Assembly: GCA_002391105.1 (NCBI GenBank)
Contig: DGRT01000100.1
Location: forward strand, 1-24,342
DNA length: 24,342 bases
Direction of reading: 5' to 3'
Source: Lachnospiraceae bacterium UBA4381
Lineage (GTDB): Bacteria; Bacillota; Clostridia; Lachnospirales; Lachnospiraceae
A program made the position numbers and the translations under genes. Positions 10,164-18,223 of the stretch are shown here, one piece after another. The stretch's first letter is position 1. Each line of letters opens with the position of its first letter. The notes beneath the pieces were generated by a model, which saw nothing but the letters and a program-made list of their open reading frames with translations, was not told the origin of the DNA and searched no databases.

Positions 10164-10184
10164 ACATCATGATAGTCATGGTGT
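10164..10184. promoter_or_regulatory. 21-bp inverted repeat upstream of the exporter operon (candidate operator)
   Basis: ACATCATGA and TCATGGTGT face each other across TAG, with one mismatch in the 9-bp arms. The centre lies about 30 bp upstream of the -35 box at 10205. That position suits an activator, or a repressor with a second site; a TTGACT at 10149-10154 may be part of another promoter that would read through it. The binding protein is not identified. Confidence 0.4.
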
Positions 10185-10204
10185 AGTATTCCGATGTTAT
10201 TAGG

Positions 10205-10233
10205 TTGGATTTTTATTAATAATTTGTTATTAT
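10205..10233 (+). promoter_or_regulatory. Sigma-A-like promoter of the NHLM exporter operon
   Basis: TTGGAT (10205-10210) and TATTAT (10228-10233) are separated by exactly 17 bp of AT-rich DNA. The -10 box matches 5 of 6 consensus bases; the -35 box is weak. The predicted transcript starts near 10240 and leaves a leader of about 30 nt with the AGGAGA ribosome site before the ATG at 10270. The weak -35 box would fit control by an activator. Confidence 0.5.
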
Positions 10234-10269
10234 ATCTGTGTTCAGTATGTAAGTCAGGAGAGTTAAGGC

Positions 10270-10689
10270 ATGGAAAGTAATTTGTTCAGAAAAAAGGCAA
10301 TGGAGAAGATATCATCTCCGGAACAACTGTCTGATTATTTAAGGGTTACAAATCCCGGAATATGGCTAACGCTTACGGCAGTTGTTCTTATTTTGTTAGG
10401 ACTCATAGCCTGGGCAGCAGTCGGAACACTGGAGACTACTGTTCCTGCCAACGCTTCTGTTGCTGGTGGGAATGCCAGTATATTTACAGTTGGTACCAAT
10501 GCTGCAGAGCTAAAAACAGGAATGACTGTTCATATTGCTTCTGATGACTATATTATTTCGGAAATCAAGACAGATGAATATGGAAGAAGTATAGCAATCA
10601 CAAAGGTGTCTCTTCCTGATGGGAGCTATGATGCCGAAGTTGTAGTGGAAGAGATACATCCTATTCAATTTTTATTTGAAAGCAGGTGA
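10270..10689 (+). CDS. Minimal NHLM/NHLP-type membrane-fusion (HlyD-like) secretion protein
   Basis: This 139-residue protein opens with LFRKKAMEKISSPEQLSDYL and one membrane span at about residues 31-51. That is the N-terminus expected of NHLP bacteriocin-system secretion proteins, the adaptor that works with the two ABC subunits encoded next. After the span it goes almost directly to a beta-rich part with the LKTGMTVHI and DEYGRSIAI signatures that resemble the C-terminal barrel of the family. The usual protein is roughly three times longer; the helical hairpin and lipoyl part appear absent. There is no frameshift trace: the frame ends cleanly and its stop TGA lies within the ribosome site of the next gene. 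AGGAGA sits 8 bp before the ATG. It probably anchors or docks substrate at the outer face of the membrane. Confidence 0.75.
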   Translation: MESNLFRKKAMEKISSPEQLSDYLRVTNPGIWLTLTAVVLILLGLIAWAAVGTLETTVPANASVAGGNASIFTVGTNAAELKTGMTVHIASDDYIISEIKTDEYGRSIAITKVSLPDGSYDAEVVVEEIHPIQFLFESR

Positions 10690-10694
10690 GATGC

Positions 10695-12875
10695 ATGAAG
10701 GGACAGAAAATACCACCAACACTTACCAAAGGTGTAGCCAAGGTTCCTGTTGTTATGCAGCTTGAAGCACTGGAGTGTGGCGCAGCCTCGCTTGCTATGA
10801 TACTTGCTTATTATGGAAAATGGATTCCGCTTGAGCAGGTAAGACGTGATTGTGGTGTATCCAGAGATGGTTCTAAGGCTAAGAATATATATCTTGCTGC
10901 CATGAACTACGGCTTTAAGGTAAGTGCATATAAAAAAAGTCCGGAAAATCTCAGGGAGGATGGGATTTTTCCGTGTATTATTCATTGGAATATGAATCAT
11001 TTTGTTGTTCTTAATGGTTTTAGGGGTAACAAAGTATATATAAATGATCCCGCAAGGGGAAATGTAGTTGTTAGTTGGGAGGAATTTGATAATTCGTTTA
11101 CAGGAATATGTATCATACCGATTCCATCGGAGGATTTTAAGCCGGAAGGAAAAAAGAAAAGTACAATCAGCTTTGCAAAAAAGCGTCTGGCTGGAGCAGG
11201 AGCTGCGGTTGCTTTTGTAATGATTACAACGGCGCTATCGTATCTTTTTGGAATTACGGATTCGTTGACATCACGAATATTTATGGACAGACTGCTGACA
11301 GGCATAAACCATAACTGGCTGTATCCATTTATTTCTATAATGATTTTGCTGGCTATAATACAGCTTATAGTTGCCTGGGCTCAGACCATATATTCCCTCA
11401 GAATAAATGGTAAGATGTCTGCTATAGGAAGCTGTACATATATGTGGAAGGTGCTCAGACTCCCAATGGAGTTTTATTCGCAGAGACTTGCCGGCGATAT
11501 ACAGGGACGCCTCCCGCTTAATGCCTCTATTGCAGAGACCCTGGTTAATACATTTTCGCCGCTTCTTCTTAATTCGGTAATGATGATATTCTACCTGATT
11601 CTCATGCTGAGGCAGAGTCCTGTACTTACATTAGTTGGTCTGGGAACACTTATTATTAATATATTTATGTCTCAGATTATAGCCAATAAACGTATGAATA
11701 TCTCCAGGGTTGAGATGAGGGATGCAGGCAAGAAGTCTGCTGCAACCGTGACCGGCTTTGAGATGATAGAGACTATAAAAGCTAGTGGTGCAGAAAATGG
11801 ATACTTTTCCAAATGGGCTGGCTATCAGGCATCGGTTAATCATCAGGCTGTGAAGCTTTCGAGAACAACAGCTATATGGGGGATAGTTCCTGTTTTTTTC
11901 AGCACTGTTGCAAATTATGTTGTGCTTCTTCTTGGGGTATATCTGACAATGCAGGGAAAGTTTACACTTGGAGCAGTTCTGATGTTTCAGGGCTTTCTTA
12001 CTTCCTTTATGACACCTGCCGAAACACTTGTAAGCGCCGGTGAGATGATACAGGAAATGCGTACTCAGATGGAGAGAGTGGAAGATGTATTGGAATATCC
12101 TGATGATCCGGCTGTGGTTGATGGTGATGATGTAAAGGATCAGGAGCTGACTAAGCTTGGTGGAAATGTTGAGCTTAGAAATATTACCTTTGGATATTCC
12201 CGTCTTGAACAGCCGCTTATCAATGATTTTTCACTTACGATACATTCCGGAGAACGTGTAGCAATAGTTGGTGCATCGGGCTGTGGTAAGTCGACACTTT
12301 CCAAGCTTATATCCGGTCTCTATCAGCCCTGGAGTGGAGAGGTTCTTTTTGATGGAAAGCCCAGAGCTGCTTATCCCAGAGATTCTATAACAAGCTCAGT
12401 GGCGGTTGTTGATCAGGATATTATACTTTTTGAGGATTCGATTGCAAATAATATACGAATGTGGGACGAATCCATCAAGGATTTTGATGTTATTATGGCT
12501 GCCCGTGATGCTCAGCTTCACGATGATATTCTCAGAATGAAGGGAGGATATCAGCATAAGATTACTTCCGGCGGCAAGGACCTGTCCGGCGGTCAGCGTC
12601 AGCGTTTGGAGATAGCAAGAGTTCTTGCTCAGGATCCTACTATTATCATATTGGATGAAGCAACCAGTGCACTGGATGCCAGAACAGAATATGATGTAGT
12701 TAACTCCATTAAGGATCGTGGCATAACCTGTATAGTAATAGCACACCGGCTTTCTACAGTTCGTGACTGTGACAAGATTATAGTACTTGATCATGGAAAT
12801 GTAGTAGAATGTGGGACTCATGATGAGCTTATGAGACTAAATGGTGCCTACGCGGAACTGGTAAGCAGCGAGTAA
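10695..12875 (+). CDS. NHLM-type C39 peptidase/permease/ATPase (leader-cleaving peptide exporter)
   Basis: The 726-residue protein has an N-terminal C39 cysteine peptidase with Gln22, Cys28 (in ECGAAS), His102 (in NHFVVLNG) and Asp118 (in NDPARG), so the catalytic residues are all present. A six-helix ABC membrane domain follows at about 165-460, then an ATPase domain with Walker A GASGCGKST (526-534), signature LSGGQRQRLEIAR, Walker B IIILDEATSALD and the H-loop IVIAHRLST. The family removes leader peptides at a double-glycine-type site while pumping the peptide out. Length is normal for the family. I chose ATG 10695 because AGGTGAG lies at 10684-10690; the frame could begin at GTG 10686, which overlaps the previous stop but lacks a ribosome site. 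It is the second gene of a tight three-gene operon. Confidence 0.92.
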   Translation: MKGQKIPPTLTKGVAKVPVVMQLEALECGAASLAMILAYYGKWIPLEQVRRDCGVSRDGSKAKNIYLAAMNYGFKVSAYKKSPENLREDGIFPCIIHWNMNHFVVLNGFRGNKVYINDPARGNVVVSWEEFDNSFTGICIIPIPSEDFKPEGKKKSTISFAKKRLAGAGAAVAFVMITTALSYLFGITDSLTSRIFMDRLLTGINHNWLYPFISIMILLAIIQLIVAWAQTIYSLRINGKMSAIGSCTYMWKVLRLPMEFYSQRLAGDIQGRLPLNASIAETLVNTFSPLLLNSVMMIFYLILMLRQSPVLTLVGLGTLIINIFMSQIIANKRMNISRVEMRDAGKKSAATVTGFEMIETIKASGAENGYFSKWAGYQASVNHQAVKLSRTTAIWGIVPVFFSTVANYVVLLLGVYLTMQGKFTLGAVLMFQGFLTSFMTPAETLVSAGEMIQEMRTQMERVEDVLEYPDDPAVVDGDDVKDQELTKLGGNVELRNITFGYSRLEQPLINDFSLTIHSGERVAIVGASGCGKSTLSKLISGLYQPWSGEVLFDGKPRAAYPRDSITSSVAVVDQDIILFEDSIANNIRMWDESIKDFDVIMAARDAQLHDDILRMKGGYQHKITSGGKDLSGGQRQRLEIARVLAQDPTIIILDEATSALDARTEYDVVNSIKDRGITCIVIAHRLSTVRDCDKIIVLDHGNVVECGTHDELMRLNGAYAELVSSE

Positions 12876-12886
12876 GGAGAACATTA

Positions 12887-15079
12887 ATGGGCATATTTGA
12901 AGATCAGATACAGGAACGCAGAAACGCGGATATGAGGGTACTGGAGGAATCCTTTCAGAGAGTCGCCGGTGTTGTATTAGGCGAGAGGATGGCGGAAAGA
13001 CTTGGTGATGAAAGGATAGTCACCAAGCAGGCTATAGATGAGATCCTTAAGTATTATCATTTGAAACCTGTAGATATTCCTGACAATATAAAAAAGACTC
13101 AAGATCAGCTTGATTATTCTCTTAGGCATTATGGACTTATGAGACGGGAAGTTATGCTGGAAAAGGGATGGTATAATGATGCGTTTGGACCAATGCTGGG
13201 ATTCAGAAAAGAGGATGGAACACCTGTAGCATTTCTTCCGGATCATCTCTGGGGATATTATTACAGAGATCCGGAGACAGGTAAAAGGGTAAGAATAAAT
13301 CATAAGACAGCAGATGATTTTGAGAGTGAAGCTATCTGCTTCTATAGACCGCTTCCTCTTAGGGAGCTGGGGATACGTGACCTTCTGGTATTTATGAAAT
13401 CATGTATCAATATGAATGATATAGTTCTGATTATTATAGCTACACTTGCTGTAACACTTGTAGGTCTGTTGATTCCAAGGATTACAGCGGCTGTTACCGG
13501 TCCGGTGCTTAGCAGTGGAAAGAGTATGGCGCTTGTTGGTGCAGGGATATTTATTGTATGTATTACTATATCCTCCCAGCTTATATCAGCTCTGAACAAT
13601 CTGTTATCTGAAAGGCTGGAGATCAAGACTTCACTTGCAGTGGAGTCCTCGATGATGATGCGTATCATGTCTCTTCCGGTGAGCTTTTTCAGAACACATA
13701 GTCCCGGAGAGCTTACCAGCAGAGCTATGTCAGTAAATGAGCTGTGCAATATGATCCAGACTATGGTATTTACTACAGGACTTACGTCTCTCAGCTCGCT
13801 TTTATATATAACGCAGATATTTCACTTTGCACCGTCACTTGTGATTCCGTCGATTCTTATCATACTGGTTACAGTATCATTTTCTGTTATCACAACCCTT
13901 GCACAGGTGGGAATCAGCAGCAGGTTAAGAGAAAATATGGCACAGGAATCCGGAATGAGCTATTCGATGATAACCGGTGTTCAGAAGATCAAGTTGGCAG
14001 GAGCAGAGAAGAGGGTATTTGCCAGATGGCTGAATCTGTATTCGAAGGGAGCAGAGCTTACATATAATCCTCCGACATTTCTGAAGATAAGTAGTGTTAT
14101 AACTACCGGTATAAACCTGTTTTCTACTATCATTTTATATTATCTGGCTGTTAAAAATGGTGTGGATCAATCATCATATTATGCATTTACAGCAGCATAT
14201 GCATCTGTAATGGGAGCATTTACTGCACTTTCGGGAGTAGCTATATCCGTTGCTCAGATAAAGCCGATTCTGGAGATGGCTAGGCCTTTTCTGAAGGTTG
14301 CTCCTGAAGTTGCCGAGAATAGAGAGATAGTCACTAAGCTTTCCGGCAGGGTTGAACTGGATCATGTATCCTTCCGTTATGATGAAGGAAGTCCATATAT
14401 ACTTGATGATATCTCAGTTAAGATAAAGCCCGGTGAATATGTGGCAGTAGTTGGCAGAACCGGCTGTGGTAAGTCAACCCTTATCAGAATCCTGCTGGGC
14501 TTTGAGACACCTGAGAAGGGTGCGGTTTATTATGACGGCAGAGATATTAATACCATGGATCTCGGTTCTCTTAGAAGAAATATAGGTACGGTTACTCAGG
14601 ATGGCGGACTTTTCCAGGGAGATATATTCTCTAATATTACAATTACTGCTCCGTATCTTACAGTGGAAGATGCCTGGGAGGCTGCTGAGACAGCCGGGAT
14701 TGCTGATGATATCAGAGCTATGCCTATGGGAATATATACATTAATCTCGGAAGGTCAGGGAGGCGTATCCGGTGGTCAGAAGCAGAGACTTATGATAGCC
14801 AGAGCGATTGCTCCGAAGCCGAAGCTCCTCATATTTGACGAAGCAACCTCGGCGCTTGATAACAAGACTCAGAAGCAGGTATCAGAGTCACTGGATGCTA
14901 TGGGATGTACACGTATAGTAGTAGCTCACAGACTTTCAACTATTCGTCACTGTGATCGTATTCTTGTTCTGGATGGAGGACATATAATCGAGGATGGTAA
15001 TTACGAAGAGCTTATAGAAAAGGGTGGGTATTTTGCTGATCTTGTCGCCAGACAGAGACTGGATTTAGAGACTTTATAA
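12887..15079 (+). CDS. NHLM-type ABC permease/ATPase partner subunit without peptidase
   Basis: The 730-residue protein has a soluble N-terminal extension of about 170 residues with the FRKEDGTPVAFLP and PETGKRVRIN elements seen in the NHLP permease/ATPase partner family in place of a C39 domain. An ABC membrane domain (about 180-460) and an ATPase domain follow, with Walker A GRTGCGKST (523-531), signature VSGGQKQRLMIAR, Walker B LLIFDEATSALD and H-loop VVAHRLST. All ATPase motifs look intact. It probably forms a heterodimer with the upstream peptidase-bearing subunit. The ATG is preceded by AGGAGA, which overlaps the upstream stop, so the two genes are translationally close (11 bp apart). 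A perfect hairpin terminator follows. Confidence 0.9.
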   Translation: MGIFEDQIQERRNADMRVLEESFQRVAGVVLGERMAERLGDERIVTKQAIDEILKYYHLKPVDIPDNIKKTQDQLDYSLRHYGLMRREVMLEKGWYNDAFGPMLGFRKEDGTPVAFLPDHLWGYYYRDPETGKRVRINHKTADDFESEAICFYRPLPLRELGIRDLLVFMKSCINMNDIVLIIIATLAVTLVGLLIPRITAAVTGPVLSSGKSMALVGAGIFIVCITISSQLISALNNLLSERLEIKTSLAVESSMMMRIMSLPVSFFRTHSPGELTSRAMSVNELCNMIQTMVFTTGLTSLSSLLYITQIFHFAPSLVIPSILIILVTVSFSVITTLAQVGISSRLRENMAQESGMSYSMITGVQKIKLAGAEKRVFARWLNLYSKGAELTYNPPTFLKISSVITTGINLFSTIILYYLAVKNGVDQSSYYAFTAAYASVMGAFTALSGVAISVAQIKPILEMARPFLKVAPEVAENREIVTKLSGRVELDHVSFRYDEGSPYILDDISVKIKPGEYVAVVGRTGCGKSTLIRILLGFETPEKGAVYYDGRDINTMDLGSLRRNIGTVTQDGGLFQGDIFSNITITAPYLTVEDAWEAAETAGIADDIRAMPMGIYTLISEGQGGVSGGQKQRLMIARAIAPKPKLLIFDEATSALDNKTQKQVSESLDAMGCTRIVVAHRLSTIRHCDRILVLDGGHIIEDGNYEELIEKGGYFADLVARQRLDLETL

Positions 15080-15098
15080 AAGTTGAGAGTGCATTATA

Positions 15099-15143
15099 AA
15101 AATGAGTGTGTCAAATGTAGTAAGCATTTAACACACTCATTTT
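15099..15143. terminator. Bidirectional hairpin terminator between convergent genes
   Basis: A perfect 13-bp stem, AAAATGAGTGTGT (15099-15111) with ACACACTCATTTT (15131-15143), is extended after one mismatch by AAATG/CATTT (113-117 and 125-129 of the 15100s). A/T tracts flank both sides, so it can terminate the exporter operon rightward and the CPBP gene leftward. Confidence 0.88.
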
Positions 15144-15164
15144 ATTTATGCTTAGTCAAAAACC

Positions 15165-16121
15165 TTATTTATTAGCAGGCTTTTTGTTTTTTGACTCGAG
15201 CTTTTTCTCATATGCTTCGTTAAATGGAGTAACATCATCCTTCTTTACAGCATCAAACCAGTGGAACTTCTTCTGAACGAAGTAAAGGACTGCTATATAT
15301 ACTATATCGACAACAATAGTGAGAATTACTCCTCCTATAGTTTCATCTGTTTGTACTTTTCCGATACCGAATCCGGAAAGATAAAATATGGTCATATTAT
15401 TTGTGATATGGATAGCGGAAGATGCTTCTATACCTCTACCTATCCAGGCCATTATACACATGGCAGCGCCGGTACATAATATTTCTATTTTTCCTATACC
15501 GTTGTAAGGATGGAACATCATGAATATTAGTGATGAAACGATTACTGCTATTATGCGGACACGGAACCAGGAAGTTATAGTCTGAGTTATTAATGAACGG
15601 AAGATATATTCCTCCGCAATACATTGAAAAGGACAAAGTAATGTGCAGGTAATCAGACCGGCAATAGAGAATTTTCTTATGTTGTCGTCTTCATTAGTAA
15701 TAAAAGTATATATTGCAACTGGTACAGCACTTACTATAAGGCATATCAGAAAGCATTTTACAAATACGCCCATTCTCCATCCACCCTTTGAAGAAGAGTA
15801 TGATGAAAATGGTCGATCACCTACTATTAAAGATGCAAAGATTAATGATGGAATTAATAAAGCAAGATTACCAAGACTAAGTAATGCTCCGGATAATGAA
15901 TAGGTGTTGAATGAATCATATCCACCCTTCATTGATTCGATTATCTCTTGTATATTATTGCCTCTGGCCATTTCTATAAATGATACAGCCAAAGTTAATA
16001 CATTAGATAATACAAAAAAGAAAAGTGATGTAAGTAGCATAACTAGTATTGGTTTGTACCATTTGTATGACTTAAAGTTTTTCGGATGTTTCAGAAAATC
16101 CTGACTTATTTCAGTATTCAC
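15165..16121 (-). CDS. CPBP (Abi/CAAX-like) family intramembrane metalloprotease
   Basis: This 318-residue polytopic membrane protein carries the three CPBP motifs: EEYIFR (Glu170, Glu171, Arg175), FMMFH (His204) and HITNN (His238, Asn242). About eight hydrophobic segments are visible, and a Lys-rich tail ends the protein. The family includes Rce1-type proteases and immunity proteins found beside bacteriocin loci. Start is GTG at 16121, chosen because a very strong GAGGAGG lies 8 bp upstream; no ATG with a comparable site is nearby. It is convergent with the exporter operon and shares its terminator, and it is divergent from the GntR gene. A role in self-protection against the exported peptide is plausible but inferred; it could equally be an unrelated membrane protease. 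Confidence 0.88.
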   Translation of the reverse strand: MNTEISQDFLKHPKNFKSYKWYKPILVMLLTSLFFFVLSNVLTLAVSFIEMARGNNIQEIIESMKGGYDSFNTYSLSGALLSLGNLALLIPSLIFASLIVGDRPFSSYSSSKGGWRMGVFVKCFLICLIVSAVPVAIYTFITNEDDNIRKFSIAGLITCTLLCPFQCIAEEYIFRSLITQTITSWFRVRIIAVIVSSLIFMMFHPYNGIGKIEILCTGAAMCIMAWIGRGIEASSAIHITNNMTIFYLSGFGIGKVQTDETIGGVILTIVVDIVYIAVLYFVQKKFHWFDAVKKDDVTPFNEAYEKKLESKNKKPANK

Positions 16122-16170
16122 TTTGTTTCCCTCCTCGTATAATAATAAGATTTATTTCAGTAACATATGT

Positions 16171-16199
16171 AAAATACAATTTTTTTTATTTAATGTCAA
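16171..16199 (-). promoter_or_regulatory. Sigma-A promoter of the CPBP gene
   Basis: Read on the minus strand, TTGACA (plus-strand 16194-16199) and TATTTT (16171-16176) are separated by 17 bp that include an A tract. The -35 box is a perfect consensus. The leader to the GTG start at 16121 is about 40-45 nt. It is divergent from the GntR promoter, with about 50 bp between the two -35 boxes. Confidence 0.7.
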
Positions 16200-16247
16200 C
16201 AAATAGGATTATTTGTTAAGATTATAAAAAAGATAAAATAATAGATA

Positions 16248-16276
16248 TTGACAAAAGCGTAAAAATATAATATCTT
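16248..16276 (+). promoter_or_regulatory. Sigma-A promoter of the GntR regulator gene
   Basis: TTGACA (16248-16253) is followed after 17 bp by TATCTT (16271-16276). The -10 box abuts the left arm of a 25-bp inverted repeat, so a bound repressor would cover the transcription start. Confidence 0.7.
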
Positions 16277-16300
16277 TTGTATCACAACGACTAATACAAA
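16276..16300. promoter_or_regulatory. YtrA/GntR-type operator
   Basis: TTTGTAT (16276-16282) and ATACAAA (16294-16300) form a perfect inverted repeat with an 11-bp spacer. Written as GTA-N13-TAC, this matches the spacing known for YtrA-subfamily GntR operators. It overlaps the predicted start of transcription of the GntR gene that follows, which suggests autorepression. Confidence 0.65.
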
Positions 16301-16344
16301 CTATACATTTTATATGTACTTATTTGGAAGAAAGAGGTTAGATA

Positions 16345-16707
16345 ATGGTTATAAAAATAGATGAATATTCGGATATACCTATTTATATGCAGATAAGAAA
16401 TCAGATAGTGATGGGGATATCCAGTGGTGAACTGAAGCCCGGGGAGCAGCTCCCTACGGTCAGGGCGCTGGCACTGGAAATAGGAATAAATACTATGACT
16501 GTCAGTAAAACCTATCAACTCCTTAAATCAGAGGGCTATATATTTACAGACAGGAAGAATGGAGCAAGAGTCCGGACTGAGATAGATAAGTCAGGTCAGA
16601 TAACTGAAGCGAATAAGGCTGAGCTTCGCAGAATAGTATCTGAGGCAAGATTATCCGGAGTTTCAAAGCAGGATATTATCAGGCTGATAGATGAGTATTA
16701 TGTATAG
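16345..16707 (+). CDS. YtrA-subfamily GntR transcriptional regulator
   Basis: The 120-residue protein is a winged helix-turn-helix of the GntR family, with the opening IPIYMQIRNQIVMGI, the turn PGEQLPTVRALALEIGINT and the recognition helix TMTVSKTYQLLKSEGY. After the DNA-binding domain there is only a short helical tail of about 40 residues with no ligand domain, which is the mark of the YtrA subgroup. These proteins usually repress a neighbouring membrane-protein or ABC-transporter operon and themselves. A fitting operator lies on its promoter. An AGAGG ribosome site precedes the ATG. The next gene, 85 bp downstream with no terminator between, is the likely co-regulated partner. Confidence 0.92.
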   Translation: MVIKIDEYSDIPIYMQIRNQIVMGISSGELKPGEQLPTVRALALEIGINTMTVSKTYQLLKSEGYIFTDRKNGARVRTEIDKSGQITEANKAELRRIVSEARLSGVSKQDIIRLIDEYYV

Positions 16708-16792
16708 TCTGGTTGTAGTAAGTAATATTTAGTTTGATTGTATTAAGTATATGTTTAGCTTTTAAAGATAGAATTATAGGAGTCTGGTCATT

Positions 16793-18223
16793 ATGATGAA
16801 TATTATGCCCTTAGTACTGGTATTAATCTTTATAGTACCATTATTTATTATTACATATTTTGTGATGTATCCAAAGAACTGGCAGAAAAAAAGATTTTTC
16901 TTTGGTATAAGGAATAGAAAAGAATATCTGGAAAATGATGCGGAAGTTTACATAACTCAACTGACGAATAAGGCGAGAAAAAATGCATTAGCTGTTCTGA
17001 TAATTTTCTGCTTATTTTCATTTGCAATTCTTTTTATAAAAGATCCTGACAGACAGATGATACTTTTTACCTCTATGGTAATCATTTTTCTGGTAGTAAT
17101 ATCTCTGCCATATATGCTTGGAAATTATGAAATGAAAAGATATAAGAAGCAGCTTGGAATAGAGGCAAGGAGTGGACTGAGGTATGCCGATATAACCAGT
17201 ATTAATGCGTCTCATGCATTAAATAAAGTGCAGATGATGGTACCGGTTATATTGACGGTTATTATATTTTTTATATCTCTTTTATATGATACCGGAATAA
17301 TCAGCCTGGGGTTAAAAGCCGGAAAAATGTATGCAGGAAGCTATATAGCTACAGGGATTTCAGGTTCATTTTTATTTCTTTCCATGCTCTTTGTTCCGAT
17401 GGCTGTAATGATGGATAATTACCGAAGTTCGATAGTTTCTGAGGACAGCAACGAGAATGCCAACTATAACAGAGCTATGAAGAAGATATGGGCAGACGTA
17501 TGGATCAGACTGCTTTGGCTAAATGTAATCGCAATGTGTTTATCAGCGGCTTCCATAATATTCCTGGGAAATGAGATGGCATCGATTATAGTTTTAGGAC
17601 TTTATTTTGCCGGGATAGTCCTCACGCTTGGAATATTCATATCCCATAGTTCGGTATTGAATAAGAAGTACAGCGATATTATCGAGCTGGAAAATGATGA
17701 TGACGATTATTGGATAATGGGAATGTTCTACTACAATCCTTCTGATTCAAGGCTTAATGTTGCAAGAAGAAATGAAACCGGCGGCACTATCAATATGGCG
17801 CATCCTGTTGGAAAGATTATATCAGTAATAAGCATTTTGCTTTTCATCTTCGCCGTGTGTGCATTATTCTGGATGGCAAAGGTATCAGAAACGGAAATGA
17901 TGGTAAGTATCTCAGATGGTCAGATTATCTGTCATCAGCTTAGAGATGATTATAAGATAGCTGTAGATGACATTGTGGAGCTTAAATATGGCGATAACCT
18001 ATATGAAATGACTGTAGCCAAAACTGCAGGTGTAGGTACAGCAAAGGTTTTAAAGGGCAGATATAATATAAATGGCGAATCAGGCTGCAGGGTATTCATT
18101 AATGCGAAAGAGAAGTCGTATATAAAGATTGTAACCGATGAGAATACATTTTATATCAATGAAGATAGTAAAGAGGAAACAATCAGGCTTTATGATGATA
18201 TAAATAGTATGCTCGGGAAGTGA
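16793..18223 (+). CDS. Polytopic membrane protein with DUF5808-type region and C-terminal PH-like domain
   Basis: The 476-residue protein has about eight hydrophobic segments: near residues 4-26, 64-81, 89-108, 143-165, 182-206, 231-252, 257-278 and 344-364. Between the seventh and eighth lies an acidic and aromatic stretch, DDDDYWIMGMFYYNPSD, typical of DUF5808. After the last segment about 110 soluble residues (ISDGQIICHQLRDDY, DDIVELKYGD and so on) resemble the bacterial PH-like tails of these proteins. The family often sits next to YtrA-like GntR genes; its biochemical function is not established. TAGGAG lies 10 bp before the ATG; a second ATG follows at once (16796) and could also be used. 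It is probably co-transcribed with the regulator. Confidence 0.8.
   Translation: MMNIMPLVLVLIFIVPLFIITYFVMYPKNWQKKRFFFGIRNRKEYLENDAEVYITQLTNKARKNALAVLIIFCLFSFAILFIKDPDRQMILFTSMVIIFLVVISLPYMLGNYEMKRYKKQLGIEARSGLRYADITSINASHALNKVQMMVPVILTVIIFFISLLYDTGIISLGLKAGKMYAGSYIATGISGSFLFLSMLFVPMAVMMDNYRSSIVSEDSNENANYNRAMKKIWADVWIRLLWLNVIAMCLSAASIIFLGNEMASIIVLGLYFAGIVLTLGIFISHSSVLNKKYSDIIELENDDDDYWIMGMFYYNPSDSRLNVARRNETGGTINMAHPVGKIISVISILLFIFAVCALFWMAKVSETEMMVSISDGQIICHQLRDDYKIAVDDIVELKYGDNLYEMTVAKTAGVGTAKVLKGRYNINGESGCRVFINAKEKSYIKIVTDENTFYINEDSKEETIRLYDDINSMLGK

Noticed and set aside
9988..10179. 63-aa minus-strand frame in the gap after the giant gene
   Set aside because: It runs through the terminator hairpin and the candidate operator, and has no ribosome site; the hydrophobic look comes from AT-rich DNA.
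10686..10694. GTG 10686 as start of the C39 exporter gene
   Set aside because: It overlaps the stop of the previous gene but lacks a ribosome site; ATG 10695 has AGGTGAG just upstream, which covers the GTG.
10997..11305. Minus-strand frames within the ABC exporter genes (for example 102 aa and 141 aa)
   Set aside because: Opposite to coding DNA with intact ABC motifs; shadows without ribosome sites.
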